A stretch of 9,764 nucleotides of DNA, from NCBI GenBank assembly GCA_009784635.1, contig WRBG01000065.1, forward strand, positions 1 through 9,764, read 5' to 3'. Below the pieces are notes generated by a model. The model was not told the DNA's origin. It saw nothing but the letters and a program-made list of their open reading frames with translations, and searched no databases. Positions 7,353-9,764 of the stretch are shown piece by piece; positions within the stretch are counted from its first letter, which is position 1, and each line of letters starts with the position of its first letter. The translations under genes and the position numbers were made by a program. The stretch is from Bacteroidales bacterium (lineage in GTDB: Bacteria > Bacteroidota > Bacteroidia > Bacteroidales > UBA932).

Positions 7353-8696
7353 ATGATTGATAACTATTTAAATAGACTAATCGATGCAGACTTATGGGAG
7401 TGGAAAAATTCCGAAAGCAGAAAACCGCTTATTTTGCGAGGCGCAAGGCAGGTCGGCAAGTCGTCGGCAGTCCGCGAGTTGGGCAAAAAGTTTGAAAATT
7501 TTCTGGAAATAAACTTTGAAAACAAGGATTATGCGGGAGCAAAACGTGTTTTTGAACGACATTCAGACCCGCGATTGATTTGCGATGAACTTTCGGCCAT
7601 ATACGAAACGCCCGTTACGGCAGGGCAAACACTGTTGTTTCTCGATGAGGTTCAATCTTGTCCGGACGCCATTTCATCCCTACGATATTTCTACGAACAA
7701 ATGCCTGCTCTTCACGTTATTGCCGCCGGTTCACTCTTGGAATTTGCGCTGCAAAAAATTCCCTCTTTTGCAGTGGGCAGGGTACGGTCCATGTATGTGT
7801 ATCCGTTTTCGTTTGAAGAATTTTTGCAGGCGATGGGACGAGGCATTTTACTTGATAAATTAAAAGCTGCAACACCTCAAAATCCTTTGTCTGAAGAAGT
7901 TCACAATAAGCTAAAAGAGCTTTTGTTGCGTTTTATTGTTGTTGGTGGAATGCCCGAAGCGGTGTCAAAATATGCTTCGGGAGGCTCGCTGCTTGACTGT
8001 CAAAACGTATTGGATGAGTTGACCGAAACGCTTTACAACGACTTTGCAAAATACAAACAACGGGTACCGGCAACCCGCTTAGAAGAAGTTTTTTCGGCGA
8101 TTATTGCCCAAACGGGACAAAAGTTCACCTTCTCCAAAGTCCATACTTTGGCCAATCAAGTGCAGATGAGGGAGGGCATAGAATTGTTGAAGATGGCAGG
8201 TTTGGTTTATGCGGTAACGCATAGCTCGGCAAATGGCCTGCCCTTGGCTGCTGAAGCCAACCCCCGCTATAGAAAATTCATGATTTTCGACACGGGAATT
8301 TACCAGCGTTTCCTGCGCTTAGATATGACCAATCTGTTGCTTGAAGAAAAGATGGAACAAATCAATAAAGGCGCTTTAGCCGAAATGTTTGTGGGCACCG
8401 AACTGGTAAAGTCGCAAAACAACCGCCTGCCTGCCGAACTCCATTATTGGCAACGCGAAAAAAACGGCAGCGCCGCCGAAGTAGACTACCTCATACAACA
8501 TGGACAAAACATTGTGCCTGTTGAAGTAAAAGCGGGAACAAAAGGAGCCATGCAGAGCATGTTTCTGTTTCTTGCAGAAAAACAGCGCCCATTCGGTATT
8601 CGCTGTTCCATGGAAAACTTCGGCGAATTTCAAAACATACAGATTTACCCGCTGTACGCTATCTCCTCTACCTTTTGCTCTACCGTGCGGAGGTAA
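7353..8696 (+). CDS. AAA_14 / DUF4143 ATP-binding protein
   Basis: A 447-residue soluble ATPase of the AAA_14 plus DUF4143 type, very common in host-associated bacteria and archaea but with no established function. Walker A is GARQVGKS (30-37), Walker B is LLFLDEV (94-100) with Asp98/Glu99, and a sensor-like AAGSLLEF follows (124-131). Residues about 190-440 form the DUF4143 part. Within it, AEVDYLI (375-381) and PVEVKAG (389-395) form a PD-(D/E)xK nuclease-like core with Asp378, Glu391 and Lys393 present. ATG at 7353 sits at a sensible distance from the promoter. Family-typical sequence ends at about YPLYAI (432-437). The last ten residues, SSTFCSTVRR, are read from DNA that on the other strand encodes an xseB-like fragment, so the natural C-terminus may have been replaced. 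It is transcribed away from the glycogen operon. Roles suggested for the family include mobile-element maintenance and DNA processing; none can be assigned here. Confidence 0.92.
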   Translation: MIDNYLNRLIDADLWEWKNSESRKPLILRGARQVGKSSAVRELGKKFENFLEINFENKDYAGAKRVFERHSDPRLICDELSAIYETPVTAGQTLLFLDEVQSCPDAISSLRYFYEQMPALHVIAAGSLLEFALQKIPSFAVGRVRSMYVYPFSFEEFLQAMGRGILLDKLKAATPQNPLSEEVHNKLKELLLRFIVVGGMPEAVSKYASGGSLLDCQNVLDELTETLYNDFAKYKQRVPATRLEEVFSAIIAQTGQKFTFSKVHTLANQVQMREGIELLKMAGLVYAVTHSSANGLPLAAEANPRYRKFMIFDTGIYQRFLRLDMTNLLLEEKMEQINKGALAEMFVGTELVKSQNNRLPAELHYWQREKNGSAAEVDYLIQHGQNIVPVEVKAGTKGAMQSMFLFLAEKQRPFGIRCSMENFGEFQNIQIYPLYAISSTFCSTVRR

Positions 8697-8806
8697 TCCC
8701 TGCAATGCTTTACTAAGAAGGCGGCGCGCTCCAAGTCGGAGGCGGCGCAGGACAAATCGGTTTGGTCGTTTTCCCAGAGGGGCAGGTTGAGGTGGGTGGG
8801 GGTCAA
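8645..8806 (-). pseudogene. xseB: Relic of exodeoxyribonuclease VII small subunit (C-terminal half of XseB)
   Basis: On the minus strand, an open stretch ending at TAA (8647-8645) encodes ENDQTDLSCAASDLERAA followed by FLVKHCRDYLRTVEQKVEEI (together about 8660-8773). This lines up without gaps on the C-terminal helical hairpin of XseB; against my recollection of the E. coli protein, the pattern E....L..A...ER...L......L...EQ.V is kept. The usual N-terminal helix of XseB (FEEAL..LE.IV-like) is missing and replaced by an unrelated run, THLNLPLW. There is no ATG: the frame is open only from a TGA just inside the toxin gene, and a TTG at 8806 would give 53 residues. The stretch begins just past the toxin stop and overlaps the last 52 bases of the ATPase gene antisense. 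I read it as a truncated remnant, unlikely to be active. A newly shortened small protein is possible but less likely. Confidence 0.65.
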
Positions 8807-8814
8807 TAGATGAA

Positions 8815-9162
8815 TCAGTATTTGTCATAACCGATTACCTTCAAAACACCATCCTGTATTTGCAGAATCGCAAGGGATGTTATAACTCCAATTCGTTTTA
8901 TCAAACGCTTTTTCGATACGGAACGTATTTGGAAACAGTCTATAGAAGATTTCTTTGTTAATCCGTTTTGAATGGAAGGGTTTGTTGCTATCATCCACGG
9001 GGCTACGACATAATGTTCTTTCCAATCGGTAACAGGAGCAATGATTACCAAGGGCAATTTACCTAACTGGTCATCATTGATAATCACAGCGGGGCGTGTT
9101 TTGTTCATCTCAGCACCAACCGTAGGGTCTAAATCTATCAACCATATTTCACCTTGCGTCAT
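8815..9162 (-). CDS. MazF/PemK-family endoribonuclease toxin of a type II toxin-antitoxin pair
   Basis: A 115-residue cytosolic toxin expected to cut mRNA at short specific sequences when free of its antitoxin. The MazF/PemK signature is complete: GEIWLIDLDPTVGAEMNKTR (4-23) then PAVII (24-28), with Arg23; LPLVIIAPVTDWKE (36-49), with Thr45; and the late block KKSSIDCFQIRSVSKKRL (70-87). Arg and Thr at these places match the catalytic pair of the family (established knowledge). I prefer the ATG at 9162. A TTG at 9180 would add six residues, but the ATG places the conserved GEIW strand at the normal distance from the start. The ATG overlaps the antitoxin's 3' end by 14 bases, so the two are translationally coupled and should be co-regulated by the antitoxin/toxin complex. 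The gene is followed at once by the xseB remnant. Confidence 0.93.
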   Translation of the reverse strand: MTQGEIWLIDLDPTVGAEMNKTRPAVIINDDQLGKLPLVIIAPVTDWKEHYVVAPWMIATNPSIQNGLTKKSSIDCFQIRSVSKKRLIKRIGVITSLAILQIQDGVLKVIGYDKY

Positions 9163-9358
9163 AAAAATCCTCGCAATCAAGTTGTGTAAACGCGGTTAGA
9201 TTTTCATCGGTCATATAGTCGGCGTACAACCGTTCTGCTGCCGTTTTTAACGAAGGTTGCTCTCTTTTTCGTATCGAATGGATAATACGCTCGGCTATCA
9301 GCATTTGTTGCGGTAGCGACAGACGATTTACATTGCGCATGATTTCCAGTGTTTCCAT
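9149..9358 (-). CDS. Putative antitoxin partner of the MazF/PemK toxin
   Basis: A 69-residue acidic-tailed protein located directly upstream of, and overlapping, the MazF-like toxin. This is the normal antitoxin position. The sequence is helix-rich: METLEIMRNVNRLSLPQQ at the N-terminus, AERIIHSIRKRE (22-33), then AAERLYADYMTDENLTAFTQ (40-59) and DCEDFYDAR at the end (61-69). Such small proteins, with a C-terminal DEDFYEAR-like tail, accompany MazF/PemK toxins in Bacteroidota in my recollection. The tail would wrap the toxin, while the N-terminal part may dimerise or bind DNA. The ATG at 9358 is chosen over an in-frame ATG at 9400 because a good -7 promoter box lies between the two, making the upstream codons leader or promoter DNA. 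I cannot name the antitoxin family precisely. Confidence 0.83.
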   Translation of the reverse strand: METLEIMRNVNRLSLPQQMLIAERIIHSIRKREQPSLKTAAERLYADYMTDENLTAFTQLDCEDFYDAR

Positions 9359-9378
9359 GTTATATGCTTTTAGAATTA

Positions 9379-9407
9379 CAAAGTTATAGAAAATTTTCAA
9401 TCAACAA
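9379..9407 (-). promoter_or_regulatory. Candidate promoter of the toxin-antitoxin operon
   Basis: On the minus strand, TTG (9407-9405), an 18-base spacer and TAACTTTG (9386-9379) match the Bacteroidota -33/-7 promoter pattern. The expected transcript start near 9372 leaves a short leader of about 14 bases before the antitoxin ATG at 9358. This placement argues against initiation at the upstream ATG at 9400. Confidence 0.6.
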
Positions 9408-9537
9408 TAATCCCTTGTCCTTTCATTTCTTTGCAAAAAATATGTAACACTCTGATTGTATGGCTCATTTTTTCTTTTTGGCAAATACTGCTAAATAGTG
9501 ATATGAACCCGTTTCACCGTACTTTTTATCGATTTTT

Positions 9538-9566
9538 TTGACAACTCTGAGGATTTTTTATCTTTG
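9538..9566 (+). promoter_or_regulatory. Candidate promoter of the GA-repeat gene
   Basis: TTG (9538-9540), an 18-base spacer and TATCTTTG (9559-9566) give the same arrangement as the toxin-antitoxin promoter, with a full -7 match. The ATG at 9585 lies 18 bases past the box. The rest of 9408-9537 is A/T-rich intergenic DNA in which I see no gene, repeat or clear terminator. Confidence 0.55.
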
Positions 9567-9584
9567 CACTCAAGAAACTCAACT

Positions 9585-9764
<180 letters not shown>

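Noticed and set aside
7353..8696. The possibility that the ATPase is a transposition helper (IstB-like) or a defence nuclease
   Set aside because: The Walker motifs and C-terminal PD-(D/E)xK-like core fit AAA_14/DUF4143. There is no transposase, no terminal inverted repeats and no partner gene of a known defence system in the window.
8719..8748. AGGCGGCGC repeated twice, 21 bases apart
   Set aside because: It reflects Ala-Ala codon pairs in the XseB-like helix, and there is no hairpin followed by a T run, so it is not a terminator or an insertion footprint that I can support.
8376..8828. A 150-codon minus-strand open frame antisense to the ATPase end
   Set aside because: Arginine/proline-rich with no family resemblance. 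The neighbouring minus-strand frame carries the XseB-like pattern instead.
9359..9400. A longer antitoxin starting at the ATG at 9400
   Set aside because: The extra codons contain the TAACTTTG promoter box, and the encoded residues are hydrophobic and unlike the rest of the protein.

Overview
The window looks like chromosomal DNA from a member of the Bacteroidota, probably an uncultured one. Three things point there. Several intergenic regions carry the phylum's -7 promoter box TAnnTTTG. Shine-Dalgarno sequences are absent, with A/T-rich leaders in their place. The gene families also fit: a eukaryotic-type (GH13_8) branching enzyme, a GH133 debranching enzyme with a GT4 partner, an OPT transporter paired with a PqqD-like protein, and an AAA_14/DUF4143 ATPase.

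Positions 7150 to 1 (minus strand) hold a tightly packed five-gene run. In transcription order it reads: glycogen branching enzyme (glgB), OPT-family transporter, PqqD-like small protein, glycogen debranching enzyme, and a GT4 glycosyltransferase that runs off the left edge. The gaps are 31, 18, 4 and 2 bases, so these are probably co-transcribed. Three of the five would build, branch and trim an alpha-glucan store. The transporter and the PqqD-like protein sit in the middle of that pathway without an obvious role in it.

Positions 7151-7352 are an A/T-rich divergent promoter region. It carries a candidate promoter for each direction and a 15-base direct repeat, 33 bases apart. One copy of the repeat lies in a perfect palindrome just upstream of the ATPase promoter.

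From 7353 rightward the content is accessory. First comes the AAA_14/DUF4143 ATPase (plus strand). Its 3' end overlaps a minus-strand fragment that I recognise as the C-terminal half of exodeoxyribonuclease VII small subunit (xseB). Next is a type II toxin-antitoxin pair of the MazF/PemK kind (minus strand), with the antitoxin upstream and a 14-base overlap. Last is the start of a plus-strand gene with a good promoter whose coding sequence enters a (GA)33 tract after 25 codons. The window ends in a 13-G run and low-complexity sequence, so the last roughly 40 to 100 bases may be a sequencing or assembly artefact.

I did not find a clearly new multi-gene system. The most interesting points are the transporter/PqqD pair embedded in a glycogen operon, the xseB relic antisense to the ATPase 3' end, the paired candidate operator upstream of the ATPase, and the GA-repeat gene, which could be phase variable. 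There are no tRNA or rRNA genes, CRISPR arrays or transposases that I can see.
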